A stretch of DNA of 31,945 nt from NCBI RefSeq assembly GCF_002366715.1, contig NZ_DFBS01000007.1, positions 1 through 31,945 of the forward strand. The letters run 5' to 3'. Both the position numbers and the translations under genes were made by a program. The notes beneath the pieces are model-generated. The model did not search any database and was not told the DNA's origin. It saw only the letters and a list, made by a program, of their open reading frames with translations. Of this stretch, positions 15,000 through 24,482 are shown piece by piece. Origin of the DNA: Halomonas sp. UBA3074. Its GTDB lineage: Bacteria > Pseudomonadota > Gammaproteobacteria > Pseudomonadales > Halomonadaceae. Each line of letters opens with the position of its first letter. Position 1 is the stretch's first letter.

Positions 15000-15842
15000 T
15001 TAGTTAGCCAGGTTATCGACGATCTTCAATACCGGTGCGGCTTGGTTAAGCGTGTAGAAGTGCAAGCCTGGAGCACCGCCATCCAGCAAACGTTGGCAAA
15101 GTCGGCTCACCACATCGGTGCCAAATGCTGCAATCGCTTCGCTGTCGTCACCGTAAGATTCCAACTGTTTGCGGATCCAGCGCGGGATCTCGGCGCCGCA
15201 GGCGTCAGAGAATCGCGCCAGCTTGGTGTAGTTGGTAATGGGCATAATGCCAGGAATAATCGGTTGCTCAACGCCCAGCGCGCGGGCTTTATCAACAAAG
15301 TTGAAATAGGCATCAGCGGTGAAGAAGTACTGAGTAATGGCCATATTGGCCCCCGCGTTCATTTTACGCGCGAAGTTTTCCACATCCTTATCAAGATTAG
15401 GCGCCTGTGGATGAGACTCAGGATAGGCCGCGACGGCAATGTCGAAATGGTCGCCTGTTTCCTCACGAATAAACTCGACCAGTTCGTTGGCATAACGCAA
15501 CTCGCCAATGCTGCCCATACCGGAGGGCATATCGCCACGCAGCGCGACTAAGCTGTCGACCCCTTCTTCGCGATACTGCGCCAGCAGGTCACGCAACTGG
15601 GCTTTTTCACTGCCGATGCAGGAGAGGTGCGGAGCCGTGGTAATGCCGCTCTCACTCACTGCTCGCACCACTTCGCGGGTACGCGCCTGGGTCGAACCAC
15701 CGGCACCATAGGTCACTGAGAAAAACCGCGGTTTGCGGGCGGCCAGTTCATCACGAACGTGTATTAGCTTGTCGCGCCCAGCGTCGGTATTGGGCGGAAA
15801 GAACTCAAAGCTGATACCTAACGGATGCTCGTGGCTGCTCAT
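15000..15842 (-). CDS. metF: 5,10-methylenetetrahydrofolate reductase
   Basis: This FAD-dependent TIM-barrel enzyme makes 5-methyltetrahydrofolate, the methyl donor for methionine synthesis. The 280 residues carry the MetF signatures ISFEFFPPNTD (10-20), RFFSVTYGAGGS, VALRGDMPSGMG, IAVAAYPESHPQA and GANMAITQYFFTADAYFNFVD. The length is normal for short bacterial MetF. The ATG at 15842 has AGGAAA upstream. It is divergent from an AEC carrier gene and shares a strand with metK about 3 kb away, so methyl-cycle genes are loosely grouped. No S-adenosylhomocysteine riboswitch or MetJ-box array was recognised upstream. Confidence 0.95.
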   Translation of the reverse strand: MSSHEHPLGISFEFFPPNTDAGRDKLIHVRDELAARKPRFFSVTYGAGGSTQARTREVVRAVSESGITTAPHLSCIGSEKAQLRDLLAQYREEGVDSLVALRGDMPSGMGSIGELRYANELVEFIREETGDHFDIAVAAYPESHPQAPNLDKDVENFARKMNAGANMAITQYFFTADAYFNFVDKARALGVEQPIIPGIMPITNYTKLARFSDACGAEIPRWIRKQLESYGDDSEAIAAFGTDVVSRLCQRLLDGGAPGLHFYTLNQAAPVLKIVDNLAN

Positions 15843-15984
15843 GGGATTTCCTTTTTAGCTCAATAGTGATGATATTTTGGGGTATTCTCGCTTTTCCATC
15901 GCGCTGGGGCTAATGAAAGATTCCACGCTCGGCCTTTAATTCGACTCATGTTCGTTCGTCATTACACATTTTAAGGGAGGGTCC

Positions 15985-16920
15985 ATGGATCTTGCACCTG
16001 GGGCACTGGTTGGGCCACTACTGATGCTGCTGAGCTATGTGGCGTTAGGCTGGCTCGCCGCTCAACGGCTAAAACTGGATCCTCGCCCGATCGCCACACT
16101 ACTGGTTTACCTGATTGCGCCCTTTACCATTTTTCGTGCGCTGATGAACGGCGGCCCCACGGCCAACTACTTACTGCTGACATTAGCGCTGTTCATTTTG
16201 GCAAGCCTGATGGCCCTGGTGGTGCAACGCCTAGCTCGCCACCGCTTTGGTGAACAAGAAGCCGCCCTGCTAGCGTTCTCGTCAGGAACGGGCAATACCG
16301 GCTATTTTGGCCTGCCGATCGCGCTGATTCTGCTCCCCCCTGAAGGCGTGACGCTTTACCTGTTCTGCATGCTGGGGATCAATATTTACGAATTCACCGT
16401 AGGTTTCTACCTTAGCGCTCGCGGTCGTTTCTCGGTACGCGAAAGTTTGCTTAAAATTTCACGCCTACCGCTGATCTATGCATTCTTATTAGCGCTATTG
16501 CTCAGCTCGCTTGATGTCACGATACCCGACGCCGTCATGAGCTCACTAGCGGTGTTCCCCGCCACCTATACGCTGCTGGGTATGATGATTATTGGCATGA
16601 CGCTTAGCCAAGTGACGCTTACCGCTTGGGATACACGCTTTGTGGCCACTTGTTTGGGACTGCGCTACTTGATGTGGCCGCTGGCCATGCTACTGGCCGT
16701 TTTCATCGTGCAATGGATGGCGCCGCTGTCCACGGAGTTAGCCCTGGCGCTGCTGCTGCTCGGCGTGGTGCCTATGGCGGCTAACGTGGTGGTGGTGGCG
16801 ATGGAGTTGGGCATTCAGCCGCAAAAGGGCGCGCTAGCGGTGCTGGTCACGACCGTACTCGCACCGCTGCTGATTCCCCTCTACCTGGGTTTGATGCTGC
16901 GTCTTACCGGGCTTGGTTAG
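15985..16920 (+). CDS. AEC-family transporter (auxin efflux carrier-like permease)
   Basis: A 311-residue integral membrane protein with about ten helices in two repeats. The motif FSSGTGNTGYFGLPIAL (about 97-113) is the hallmark of the AEC family, and the second half has VPMAANVVVVAMELG. Characterised bacterial members handle malate, malonate or other small carboxylates, but the substrate here is unknown. The ATG at 15985 has a strong GGGAGGG site. It is divergent from metF (142 bp) and convergent with ligB, with only 17 bp between stop codons and no visible terminator. Confidence 0.88.
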   Translation: MDLAPGALVGPLLMLLSYVALGWLAAQRLKLDPRPIATLLVYLIAPFTIFRALMNGGPTANYLLLTLALFILASLMALVVQRLARHRFGEQEAALLAFSSGTGNTGYFGLPIALILLPPEGVTLYLFCMLGINIYEFTVGFYLSARGRFSVRESLLKISRLPLIYAFLLALLLSSLDVTIPDAVMSSLAVFPATYTLLGMMIIGMTLSQVTLTAWDTRFVATCLGLRYLMWPLAMLLAVFIVQWMAPLSTELALALLLLGVVPMAANVVVVAMELGIQPQKGALAVLVTTVLAPLLIPLYLGLMLRLTGLG

Positions 16921-16937
16921 TCATTAAACGTGCGTAA

Positions 16938-18614
16938 TTAAAAACCAGCCACACCCGATTGGTTAAGCTGGCTAGCCATTCGCTGCACGTCCGGGTGGCT
17001 GAAAAAGGCTACCAGCGCGTCAGCGCGAACCGGGCCAACCCCTGGAACGGCTTGCCACTGCTCGCGCTGGTAGCCCGCTAACGTTGCCCAATCTCCGCGA
17101 ACCGACTCGCTACCCGGTGGCGCGCCCAGCGCACTGAGCCATGCCGAAAACGGACGCCTGAGGGCGATTTGAAACTGCTCAGTGAGCGCGGCGGAAGTGA
17201 CCTCACCAATACCATAGGCCTCCTCCAGATAACGCGGCTCAGCGTCCAGCCACTCCAATAATTGCGTGACGACGCCCGCCTCCATTAGCGCTTGCCAAGT
17301 GCCTTCACCAACACCTTGCATGCCCAACTGCTCGCCCAGGTAAGTGAGCCGGGCCAGTAACTGTGTCTCGCAACCGGGAGTAAGCTCAAAACAACTGAGC
17401 AGGTGATAACGCTGCGGCGAGGGAACACTCAGCGGCGAGCGCTCTTGGGTATGCCAGACCACGTCGGTTAACTGGGGAATCGTCAATCCCGCCAAGGAGA
17501 TCGCTACTTGGTCACCGGCGCGCACATCCAGTGACTCCCAGCGTTCCAGTGAGCCTAACGACACGCGGCTAATGCGCCGCCCCTCTAGCAGCACCGGGTT
17601 AAGCCACACTAGCGGCGTCACGCGTCCAGTACGCCCAACGCGAAACTCAATGCCGCGGACTTCCGCAAGCGCCTGTTGGGCGGGGTATTTCCAAGCAATC
17701 GCCCACTCCGGAGGCGATGACGACCAGCGGCGAACACCAGGACGTTCAGCCTGTTTGATCACCACGCCGTCGGTGGCAAACGGCAACGGGCCATTGAACC
17801 AGCTATCGCGCCAGTAAGCGGCGTCGCGACGCTCTTCAAGCGGTTGGGTATAGGTGGCAGTATCAAAGCCTAGGCTAGTAAGACGCGTCAAACGCTCTTC
17901 CATCCCAGTAGGCCCATCGGGCCAATCCCATACGAATAGGCCGATACGCTCAAGGGTTTCCACGGTAGGTGAGGATTGCGCCATTGCTCCCGCCACAGCG
18001 CCCCGTGCCCCCGACGCAGGCGATTGTGATTGCACGTGTTGGGTTAGCCGCCAGTACAATTCGCCTTGGAGCACCGCCGAAATAGGCTCAGGCAGCGTAT
18101 TAGGCACAGCGGGTAACTGGCGCACCCGACTCGTCCAGTCCTGGCCCCGCTCGCCATCGCCACGGCTAACGGCTTCTACCAAGTCGCCGTCTTGATAACG
18201 CAGCGTTATCGCCACGCCATCCACTTTGGGCTGAATCCAGAGGTCTTCGCGGCGGCTGGTGAAGCGCCGGACACCGTCATCATCGGCTTTAGTGAGGCCG
18301 CGCTGAGCCGCCGGATGATCGAGCGTGCCGCTGCTTCGGGTAACGCGGGAAAGCGGGCGGTGGTCTGGCGCATGGCCTAAGCAACGTTGCCAAGCGGCGA
18401 GGCGCGATACGGCCTGGTCATAGAGGGCATCGTCAATCAGCGCCACGCCATCGTCGTGGTAGGCGGTATCCCAGCGCTGAACCTGCTCGGCCAGTGCCTG
18501 GCTTTCGCGAGTGAGACGCTCTTCAGGCCAATCCGGGCATTCTGCAGCCTGTGCGGAAAAAGTGACAAGCCACATCAGCCCCACCACAAGCCCTGCTCGT
18601 ATTCCCAACCCCAT
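16938..18614 (-). CDS. ligB: NAD-dependent DNA ligase B
   Basis: A 558-residue homologue of E. coli LigB (YicF), which seals DNA nicks using NAD+ but lacks the BRCT domain of LigA. Adenylation centres on Lys130 in IQPKVDGVA, followed by SRGDGERGQDW, LQGELYWR, DGVVIK and WAIAWKYP motifs; an OB fold and helix-hairpin-helix segments (GVGEGTW, YGIGEVTS, PGVGPVR) follow. Like E. coli LigB, it begins with an apparent signal peptide (GLVVGLMWLVTFSAQAAEC, about 9-26). The ATG at 18614 suits the AGGGGG site better than the in-frame GTG at 18617. The physiological role of LigB, and whether it is exported, are unknown. Confidence 0.93.
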   Translation of the reverse strand: MGLGIRAGLVVGLMWLVTFSAQAAECPDWPEERLTRESQALAEQVQRWDTAYHDDGVALIDDALYDQAVSRLAAWQRCLGHAPDHRPLSRVTRSSGTLDHPAAQRGLTKADDDGVRRFTSRREDLWIQPKVDGVAITLRYQDGDLVEAVSRGDGERGQDWTSRVRQLPAVPNTLPEPISAVLQGELYWRLTQHVQSQSPASGARGAVAGAMAQSSPTVETLERIGLFVWDWPDGPTGMEERLTRLTSLGFDTATYTQPLEERRDAAYWRDSWFNGPLPFATDGVVIKQAERPGVRRWSSSPPEWAIAWKYPAQQALAEVRGIEFRVGRTGRVTPLVWLNPVLLEGRRISRVSLGSLERWESLDVRAGDQVAISLAGLTIPQLTDVVWHTQERSPLSVPSPQRYHLLSCFELTPGCETQLLARLTYLGEQLGMQGVGEGTWQALMEAGVVTQLLEWLDAEPRYLEEAYGIGEVTSAALTEQFQIALRRPFSAWLSALGAPPGSESVRGDWATLAGYQREQWQAVPGVGPVRADALVAFFSHPDVQRMASQLNQSGVAGF

Positions 18615-18671
18615 CACATCCCCCTTTGCATGCGCCCATCAGCTGATGGCTTAGCCTAACGTAACAGGCAT

Positions 18672-18704
18672 AAAAAAAGCCCCCCTGGCTGGCGCCAGTG
18701 GGGC
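18672..18704 (-). terminator. Terminator of metK
   Basis: On the minus strand a hairpin of 5 and 5 base pairs separated by one A-G mismatch (GCCCC-A-CTGGC with GCCAG-G-GGGGC, loop GCCA) is followed by seven T residues. This is a strong intrinsic terminator separating metK from ligB. Confidence 0.88.
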
Positions 18705-18742
18705 GATTTAATACATTGCTTACAAACGGGGTAGCGAATGTC

Positions 18743-19963
18743 TTACAAATTAGCCGCCTTGCGCAGTGCATCGGCTTTATCAATTTTTTCCCACGGGAAA
18801 GCGGTAAAGGTTTCGGTATGCTCTTCGCCTTTATCATCGCTCCACGTGTAGCTGTGCTCGAACGGCGCACGGCCAAAGTGGCCGTAAGCGGCGGTGAGCT
18901 GATACATCGGGTGCAGCAGGTCGAGCATTTTGGTGATGGCGTAGGGGCGCAAATCGAAATGCTCGCGCACTAGCGCCACGATCTGCTTATCGTCAATTTT
19001 GCCGGTGCCGAAGGTATCAATGGAGACCGAGGTGGGCTCGGCCACACCAATGGCGTAAGAAACCTGAATCTCACACTTGTCGGCCAGGCCCGCCGCGACG
19101 ACGTTCTTGGCTACATAGCGCCCTGCATAGGCCGCGCTGCGATCCACTTTCGACGGATCTTTGCCAGAGAACGCACCACCGCCGTGGCGCGCCATGCCGC
19201 CGTAGGTATCGACGATGATTTTACGTCCCGTTAACCCACAATCGCCCACCGGGCCGCCAATCACGAACTTGCCGGTCGGATTAATGTGGTATTGGGTGCT
19301 GTCATCCAACCACTCGGCGGGGATGACTTGCTCAATGACCTCGCGCTTGATCATTTTGCGCAGGTCTTCCTGATCAATCTCAGGATCGTGCTGGGTAGAA
19401 AGCACAATGGCATCGACACCGCAGGGCTGGCCTTGAGCATTGTAGCGGAAAGTCACCTGGCTCTTGGCATCCGGGCGCAGCCATGGCAACAAGCCATTTT
19501 TACGCAGCTCGGCCTGACGCTCGACTAAACGGTGCGAGTAGTGGATCGGCGCGGGCATGAACGAATCGGTTTCGTTGGTCGCGTAACCAAACATAAGGCC
19601 CTGGTCACCTGCCCCCTGATCTTCTGGCTTGCTACGATCAACGCCCTGGGCAATCTCGACACTCTGCTTGCCGATCAAGTTGATCACGCCACAGGTCGCT
19701 CCGTCGAACCCAACGTCCGACGAGGTGTAGCCGATGCTGGTGATCACGTCACGCACGAGGGTCTCTAAATCGACCCATGCGGACGTGGTAATTTCACCGG
19801 CAATAATCGCCACCCCGGTTTTCACCATGGTTTCACAGGCAACCCGCGCCTGTTTATCACGGGCGATGATGGCATCTAACACCGCGTCAGAGATCTGATC
19901 GGCAATCTTATCGGGATGACCTTCGGAGACGGACTCGGAGGTAAACAGGGAATATTCGCTCAT
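18743..19963 (-). CDS. metK: S-adenosylmethionine synthetase
   Basis: This cytoplasmic enzyme makes S-adenosylmethionine from methionine and ATP. Signatures are intact: FTSESVSEGHPDKIADQISDA (about 7-27, with catalytic GHPDK), the GAGDQGLMFGYA loop, IGGPVGDCGLTGRKIIVDTYGG and the P-loop-like GGGAFSGKDPSKVDRSAAY. At 406 residues it is somewhat longer than the E. coli enzyme (384). It is divergent from tkt across 254 bp. The leader has a small hairpin (20024-20029 with 20035-20040, GGCAGG/CCTGCC), but I recognise no SAM riboswitch or MetJ boxes. A strong terminator follows. Confidence 0.97.
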   Translation of the reverse strand: MSEYSLFTSESVSEGHPDKIADQISDAVLDAIIARDKQARVACETMVKTGVAIIAGEITTSAWVDLETLVRDVITSIGYTSSDVGFDGATCGVINLIGKQSVEIAQGVDRSKPEDQGAGDQGLMFGYATNETDSFMPAPIHYSHRLVERQAELRKNGLLPWLRPDAKSQVTFRYNAQGQPCGVDAIVLSTQHDPEIDQEDLRKMIKREVIEQVIPAEWLDDSTQYHINPTGKFVIGGPVGDCGLTGRKIIVDTYGGMARHGGGAFSGKDPSKVDRSAAYAGRYVAKNVVAAGLADKCEIQVSYAIGVAEPTSVSIDTFGTGKIDDKQIVALVREHFDLRPYAITKMLDLLHPMYQLTAAYGHFGRAPFEHSYTWSDDKGEEHTETFTAFPWEKIDKADALRKAANL

Positions 19964-20217
19964 CGCGCACTCGACCCTCTGTATGACGGCTGTATGTAAT
20001 CCACAGCATCAGCAGGAAATCATGGCAGGTGTCCCCTGCCCGTAAAAGAAGTGGTAACACGTTTTTTGACTACCGCTTCGGGAGGCAGAGTCTACACGCT
20101 GTCGGCGACGCTTCCCAGAACACGCTTATCAGAATTTACCGTCATATTTGCCGCCTGATGGGAAGTCAGCGACAATAGCGCCTTTATAATTTCTGTTTCC
20201 AGGCGAGGAGCACCCCC

Positions 20218-22209
20218 ATGCCGTCCCGTTTTGAGCTAGCCAATGCCATTCGCGCCCTTTCTATGGATGCCGTTCAGAAAGCTAAATCCGGCCACCCTGG
20301 TGCCCCCATGGGTATGGCGGATATTGCCGAGGTGCTATGGAATGACTACCTCAAGCATAACCCCGAAGACCCCAAGTGGGCCGATCGTGACCGGTTCGTG
20401 CTGTCGAATGGCCACGGCTCGATGCTGCTCTACTCTCTGCTGCACCTCAGCGGTTACGAGCTGAGCCTGGAACAGCTGCAGAATTTCCGTCAGTTGCACT
20501 CTCCCACCGCCGGTCACCCTGAATTTGGCTACGCGCCGGGCATTGAGACCACCACAGGCCCGCTTGGCCAGGGATTTGCCAACGCGGTCGGCTTCGCCAT
20601 TGCCGAGAAAACGCTAGGGGCGCAGTTCAATCGCCCGGGTCATACGATTGTTGATCACCATACTTGGTGCTTTGTCGGTGACGGCTGCTTAATGGAGGGT
20701 ATCTCCCATGAGGCAGCCTCACTCGCAGGTACTCAGCAGTTGGGCAAGCTGATCACTATTTACGACGATAACGGCATCTCTATCGATGGTGAAGTGGAAG
20801 GCTGGTTTACCGACGATACCGCCAAACGCTTTGAGGCTTACGGCTGGCATGTGGTGCCCAATGTCGATGGTCATAAGCCGGAAGAAGTAAAAGCCGCGAT
20901 TGAATTGGCCAAGAGCCAAGACGATAAGCCGAGCCTGATCATCTGCAAGACGATCATTGGTTTTGGCGCCCCGAACAAGCAGGGCAAAGAGGACGCTCAC
21001 GGCGCACCATTAGGCGACGAAGAAGTGGCGCGGGCGCGTACCCAACTCGACTGGCCCCACGCGCCGTTCCATATTCCTGAGCTCATTTACTCTGCCTGGG
21101 ATGCTCGTGACGCTGGCAAGTCTGCTCAACAGGCGTGGGAAGAGCGCTTTACGCGTTACGCCGAGGCCTTTCCCACCGAAGCACGCGAATTCAAGCGCCG
21201 CATGAAGCGCCAGCTCCCCACCGAGCTTGCCACGGAAGCACTGATTCAGCAGGCCCAGGAGCGTGGCGAAACGATCGCCTCACGCAAAGCCTCGTTTGAA
21301 GCGCTCAATGTGATTGGCCCGCAAATGCCAGAGCTGCTCGGCGGCAGCGCTGACTTAGCGCCATCTAACCTGACCTTCTGGAAAGGCGCTAAAGCGATTA
21401 CCCCCGACGATGCCAACGGCAACTACCTGCACTACGGGGTGCGCGAATTCGGCATGGGCGCGGTCATGAACGGGATCGCTCTGCACGGCGGCCTGGTACC
21501 TTACGGCGCGACCTTCCTGATCTTCATGGAGTACATGCGCAACTCGATTCGCATGGCGTCGTTGATGGGTCAACAGGTGATCTACGTGTTTACCCACGAC
21601 TCCATCGGCCTGGGTGAAGATGGCCCGACTCACCAGCCCATTGAACAGCTCACCAGCCTGCGCACCACGCCGAACCTCAATACTTGGCGCCCCTGTGACG
21701 CGGTCGAAACCGCCGCCGCCTGGGATGCCGCCATCAAGCGTCACTCTGGCCCCACGGCACTGGTATTGTCACGCCAGAACCTGCCCCATCAGCAGCGCAC
21801 TACAGCACAGCTGGCAGCGATTCAGAACGGTGCGTACGTGCTTAAGGACAGCGAAGGTACGCCGGAGTTGATTCTGATCGCGACCGGTTCTGAAGTCGGC
21901 CTGGCGATGGACGCCGCCGCTGAACTCGAGCAGCAGGGCAAAGCGGTGCGTGTGGTCTCCATGCCATCGGCTTATCGCTTTAACGGCCAGGATGCCGAGT
22001 ACCGTGAAAGCGTACTACCCAAAACGGTGACCAAGCGTATCGCTATCGAAGCGGCTCACGCCGACTACTGGTACAAGTATGTAGGTCTGGACGGCCGTGT
22101 GATCGGCATGACCACTTACGGCGAATCCGCCCCGGCAGGTGATCTGTTTAAACACTTCGGCTTTACCGTCGAGAATGTGGTCAAGCAAGCTAACGAACTA
22201 CTCGGCTAA
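20218..22209 (+). CDS. tkt: Transketolase
   Basis: This thiamine-diphosphate enzyme moves two-carbon units in the non-oxidative pentose phosphate pathway. The 663 residues match TktA along their length: KSGHPGAPMGMADIAEVLW (about 22-40), the ThDP site GDGCLMEGISHEAASLAG, and pyrimidine-domain HDSIGLGEDGPTHQPIEQL. The ATG at 20218 follows GAGGAG with 8-nt spacing. A perfect -10 (TATAAT, 20185-20190) is present but without a clear -35, so an activator may be needed. The cidA-like gene starts 3 bp after its stop codon without its own ribosome site, so tkt probably drives that pair. Confidence 0.97.
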   Translation: MPSRFELANAIRALSMDAVQKAKSGHPGAPMGMADIAEVLWNDYLKHNPEDPKWADRDRFVLSNGHGSMLLYSLLHLSGYELSLEQLQNFRQLHSPTAGHPEFGYAPGIETTTGPLGQGFANAVGFAIAEKTLGAQFNRPGHTIVDHHTWCFVGDGCLMEGISHEAASLAGTQQLGKLITIYDDNGISIDGEVEGWFTDDTAKRFEAYGWHVVPNVDGHKPEEVKAAIELAKSQDDKPSLIICKTIIGFGAPNKQGKEDAHGAPLGDEEVARARTQLDWPHAPFHIPELIYSAWDARDAGKSAQQAWEERFTRYAEAFPTEAREFKRRMKRQLPTELATEALIQQAQERGETIASRKASFEALNVIGPQMPELLGGSADLAPSNLTFWKGAKAITPDDANGNYLHYGVREFGMGAVMNGIALHGGLVPYGATFLIFMEYMRNSIRMASLMGQQVIYVFTHDSIGLGEDGPTHQPIEQLTSLRTTPNLNTWRPCDAVETAAAWDAAIKRHSGPTALVLSRQNLPHQQRTTAQLAAIQNGAYVLKDSEGTPELILIATGSEVGLAMDAAAELEQQGKAVRVVSMPSAYRFNGQDAEYRESVLPKTVTKRIAIEAAHADYWYKYVGLDGRVIGMTTYGESAPAGDLFKHFGFTVENVVKQANELLG

Positions 22210-22212
22210 GCC

Positions 22213-22566
22213 ATGCCCGTACTCAGTGGCTTTCTATGGTTGATTAGCTACTGGCTGATCGGTGAAGTGGTGATCCACTTCACCGCTTTGCCGATCTCAT
22301 CAGGCGTGATCGGCATGCTGCTATTGTGCGCAACGCTTGCCCTACGCGGCCGCGTCCCTAGTACTATTGCCGCTGCTGCCCAGCCACTGATTGCTCTACT
22401 CGCGATGCTGATAATGCCCGGCGTGGTCGGGGTGTTTTTTATTGTTGGTGAGCTAGCCGGGCAGTGGAGCGCTATCCTCACTGCGTTAGTGGTCGGTACA
22501 TTACTCAGCGTGATCACCACGCTGTGGCTGCTGAAACGGCTAATCGGACAACCGGATGTTCGCTGA
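22213..22566 (+). CDS. CidA/LrgA-family membrane protein
   Basis: A 117-residue protein with four hydrophobic helices (about 3-20, 26-45, 55-80, 85-108) and the CidA/LrgA-type pattern FTALPISSGVIGMLLL and IMPGVVGVFFI. The family was described as holin-like, but LrgAB/CidAB pairs have since been linked to pyruvate and other small-acid transport. It starts 3 bp after tkt and overlaps lrgB by 11 bp, so the three are translationally linked. Here a role beside a carbon-metabolism operon favours metabolite transport over lysis, but that is inference. Confidence 0.85.
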   Translation: MPVLSGFLWLISYWLIGEVVIHFTALPISSGVIGMLLLCATLALRGRVPSTIAAAAQPLIALLAMLIMPGVVGVFFIVGELAGQWSAILTALVVGTLLSVITTLWLLKRLIGQPDVR

Positions 22567-23281
22567 GTCATCATTACTCGATCTATTAACCACCACCCCG
22601 CTGTTTGCGGTGGGGTTAACGCTTGCCGCTTACCTCATCGGTAATGGGCTATTCCAGCGCCTTAAGCGCCCTTCTTGGCTGCCCGCGATCTTAATCGCGG
22701 CGCTGCTGCTGGCAGGGGCATTAGCGCTCATCGGCTTGCCTTATGCGACGTATCATCAAGGCGCCTCTTGGCTAACGGTGCTATTGGGGCCGGCCACAGT
22801 GGCGTTAGGTATGCCGCTTTATCAACAGCTGCCACGCATCGCTGAACTATGGCGGCCACTGGCCATTTGCCTTCCCATCGCCGCGACCCTGGCAGCCTTT
22901 TATGCGTTGGCGATTGCTTGGCTCATGGGCAGCTCCGACATCATCCTCGCGTCGATTGCGGCCAAATCGGTGACGGCCCCAATCGCTATGGGTATTACCG
23001 AACAGTTGGGCGGTACGGTCGCGCTACTGATGGGCGCATTATTGATCACCGGTGTGATCACAATCCCTTGCGTTAGCTTGGCCGCACGCTTTTTAAACAT
23101 CGATGACGAGCGCTTAATTGGTTTCACGCTGGGGCTTAATGGTCATGCGATTGGCACGGTAAGGGCATTTGAAATCAGCCCGACCGCGGGCGCATTCGCC
23201 TCACTGGGAATGAGCCTTACCGGCATTTTTACCGCTATGCTGCTACCCATCGCCTGGCGGCTGCTAGGTATAGGCAGTTAA
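22556..23281 (+). CDS. LrgB/CidB-family membrane protein
   Basis: A 241-residue polytopic protein (about six to seven helices) that partners the upstream CidA/LrgA-like protein. Family features include LLGPATVALGMPLYQQ, ASIAAKSVTAPIAMGITEQLGG and FTLGLNGHAIGTVRAFEI. In plants, the fused LrgAB homologue PLGG1 is a plastid glycolate/glycerate transporter, and some bacterial pairs take up pyruvate. The start overlaps the previous gene by 11 bp. epd follows after 104 bp, in which I find no convincing promoter or terminator, so a continuous transcript into the glycolytic genes is possible. Confidence 0.88.
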   Translation: MFAESSLLDLLTTTPLFAVGLTLAAYLIGNGLFQRLKRPSWLPAILIAALLLAGALALIGLPYATYHQGASWLTVLLGPATVALGMPLYQQLPRIAELWRPLAICLPIAATLAAFYALAIAWLMGSSDIILASIAAKSVTAPIAMGITEQLGGTVALLMGALLITGVITIPCVSLAARFLNIDDERLIGFTLGLNGHAIGTVRAFEISPTAGAFASLGMSLTGIFTAMLLPIAWRLLGIGS

Positions 23282-23385
23282 TAGCCACCGACAACCGATA
23301 AGAATCACTGACAGAAATGCGTTATCATTCCAGCGTTTTGCTGCCATTTTCACCTTTGATCCACTTTTAAGAGCCGCCCTTCTGC

Positions 23386-24423
23386 ATGGCTAATCCTGCT
23401 CCCCGGTATCGCATCGCCATCAACGGTTACGGACGTATTGGACAATGCGTGCTTCGCGCACTGGTCGAGCGACACCACCCCGAGCTTGAAGTCGTTGCCA
23501 TTAACGAGCTGTCTGACCTTGCAACGATCACTTACTTGACCCGTTATGACACCACCCATGGCCGTTTCCCAGGGGAAGTGGATAACGACGGCGAGTATCT
23601 GATAATCAACGGCCAGCGTATCCAAATGCTCTGTGAACGAGACCCCAGCCGACTGCCTTGGCAGGCCCTCGATGTCGATCTGGTGCTTGAATGTTCGGGA
23701 AGCTTTAAAGATCGTGCCACCGCCGAGCTGCATTTAGCGGCGGGCGCTAAACGGCTACTGTTTTCTCAGCCAGCGGAAAATGATGTCGATGCCACCATCG
23801 TATGGGGCATTAACGAAGATGAGCTGTCGCTGTCACAGCGTATTCTCTCTGCAGCTTCCTGCACGACCAACTGTCTTGTACCGCTATTGACCGTTTTAGA
23901 TGAAGCGCTCGGTCTTGAGCACGGCGTCACCACAACGATTCACTCGGCCATGAACGATCAGCCGGTGATTGACGCCTATCATCAAACCGACCTGCGTCTG
24001 ACTCGCTCGGCGATGCACTCTATCGTCCCCGTAGACACCGGCTTGGCACTCGGCATAAGCCGCTTAATGCCCCATTTAGCGGGCCGCTTTGAGTGTCTGC
24101 ACGTGCGCGTTCCGACCATCAATGTCTCGGCGATGGATGTCGCGCTGACGGTTGGCCGTGATACGCACCGGGATGATGTGAATGCATTACTCCAGACCGC
24201 CGCCCAGCAGCGCTTAATGGGCGTGCTTGGCTATACTGAAGCCCCCATGGCATCGGTTGATTTTAATCATGACCCGCGCTCCGGCATTCTCGATGCGACC
24301 CAAACCCGAGTGGCCGGTAAGCGCCTTATCAAGCTGCTCTGCTGGTTCGATAACGAGTGGGGATTTGCTAACCGGATGCTCGACATTAGCCAACGATTGG
24401 CCACACTTTCGGCAGAGACGTAA
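23386..24423 (+). CDS. epd: Erythrose-4-phosphate dehydrogenase (GAPDH-like)
   Basis: This NAD-dependent enzyme oxidises erythrose 4-phosphate to 4-phosphoerythronate, feeding pyridoxal phosphate synthesis. It belongs to the GAPDH family, with a Rossmann motif INGYGRIGQCVLRAL (about 12-26) and catalytic Cys159 in SAASCTTNC. Features that separate Epd from glycolytic GAPDH are present: AINELSDLATITYLTRYDTTHGRFPGEV, IHSAMNDQPVIDAYH and VPTINVSAMDVALTV. The place before pgk and fba is the standard gammaproteobacterial order. Residual GAPDH activity cannot be excluded. The ribosome site is weak. Confidence 0.92.
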   Translation: MANPAPRYRIAINGYGRIGQCVLRALVERHHPELEVVAINELSDLATITYLTRYDTTHGRFPGEVDNDGEYLIINGQRIQMLCERDPSRLPWQALDVDLVLECSGSFKDRATAELHLAAGAKRLLFSQPAENDVDATIVWGINEDELSLSQRILSAASCTTNCLVPLLTVLDEALGLEHGVTTTIHSAMNDQPVIDAYHQTDLRLTRSAMHSIVPVDTGLALGISRLMPHLAGRFECLHVRVPTINVSAMDVALTVGRDTHRDDVNALLQTAAQQRLMGVLGYTEAPMASVDFNHDPRSGILDATQTRVAGKRLIKLLCWFDNEWGFANRMLDISQRLATLSAET

Positions 24424-24482
24424 CCTGTTGGCATTATCTGCCACCTTTTGTCCAACGGCATAAACACGAGGAAACCGCTCAC

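Noticed and set aside
14994..15551. 185-codon plus-strand frame antisense to metF
   Set aside because: It is a shadow of the well-supported metF gene, and its protein has no recognisable features.
19964..20217. SAM riboswitch or MetJ-box array upstream of metK
   Set aside because: Only a short 6-bp hairpin is visible; no SAM-riboswitch core and no repeated AGACGTCT-like boxes were found.
22213..23281. Holin/antiholin lysis cassette or prophage remnant
   Set aside because: The pair is of the CidA/LrgA-LrgB type, sits in a metabolic operon, and no phage genes are nearby.
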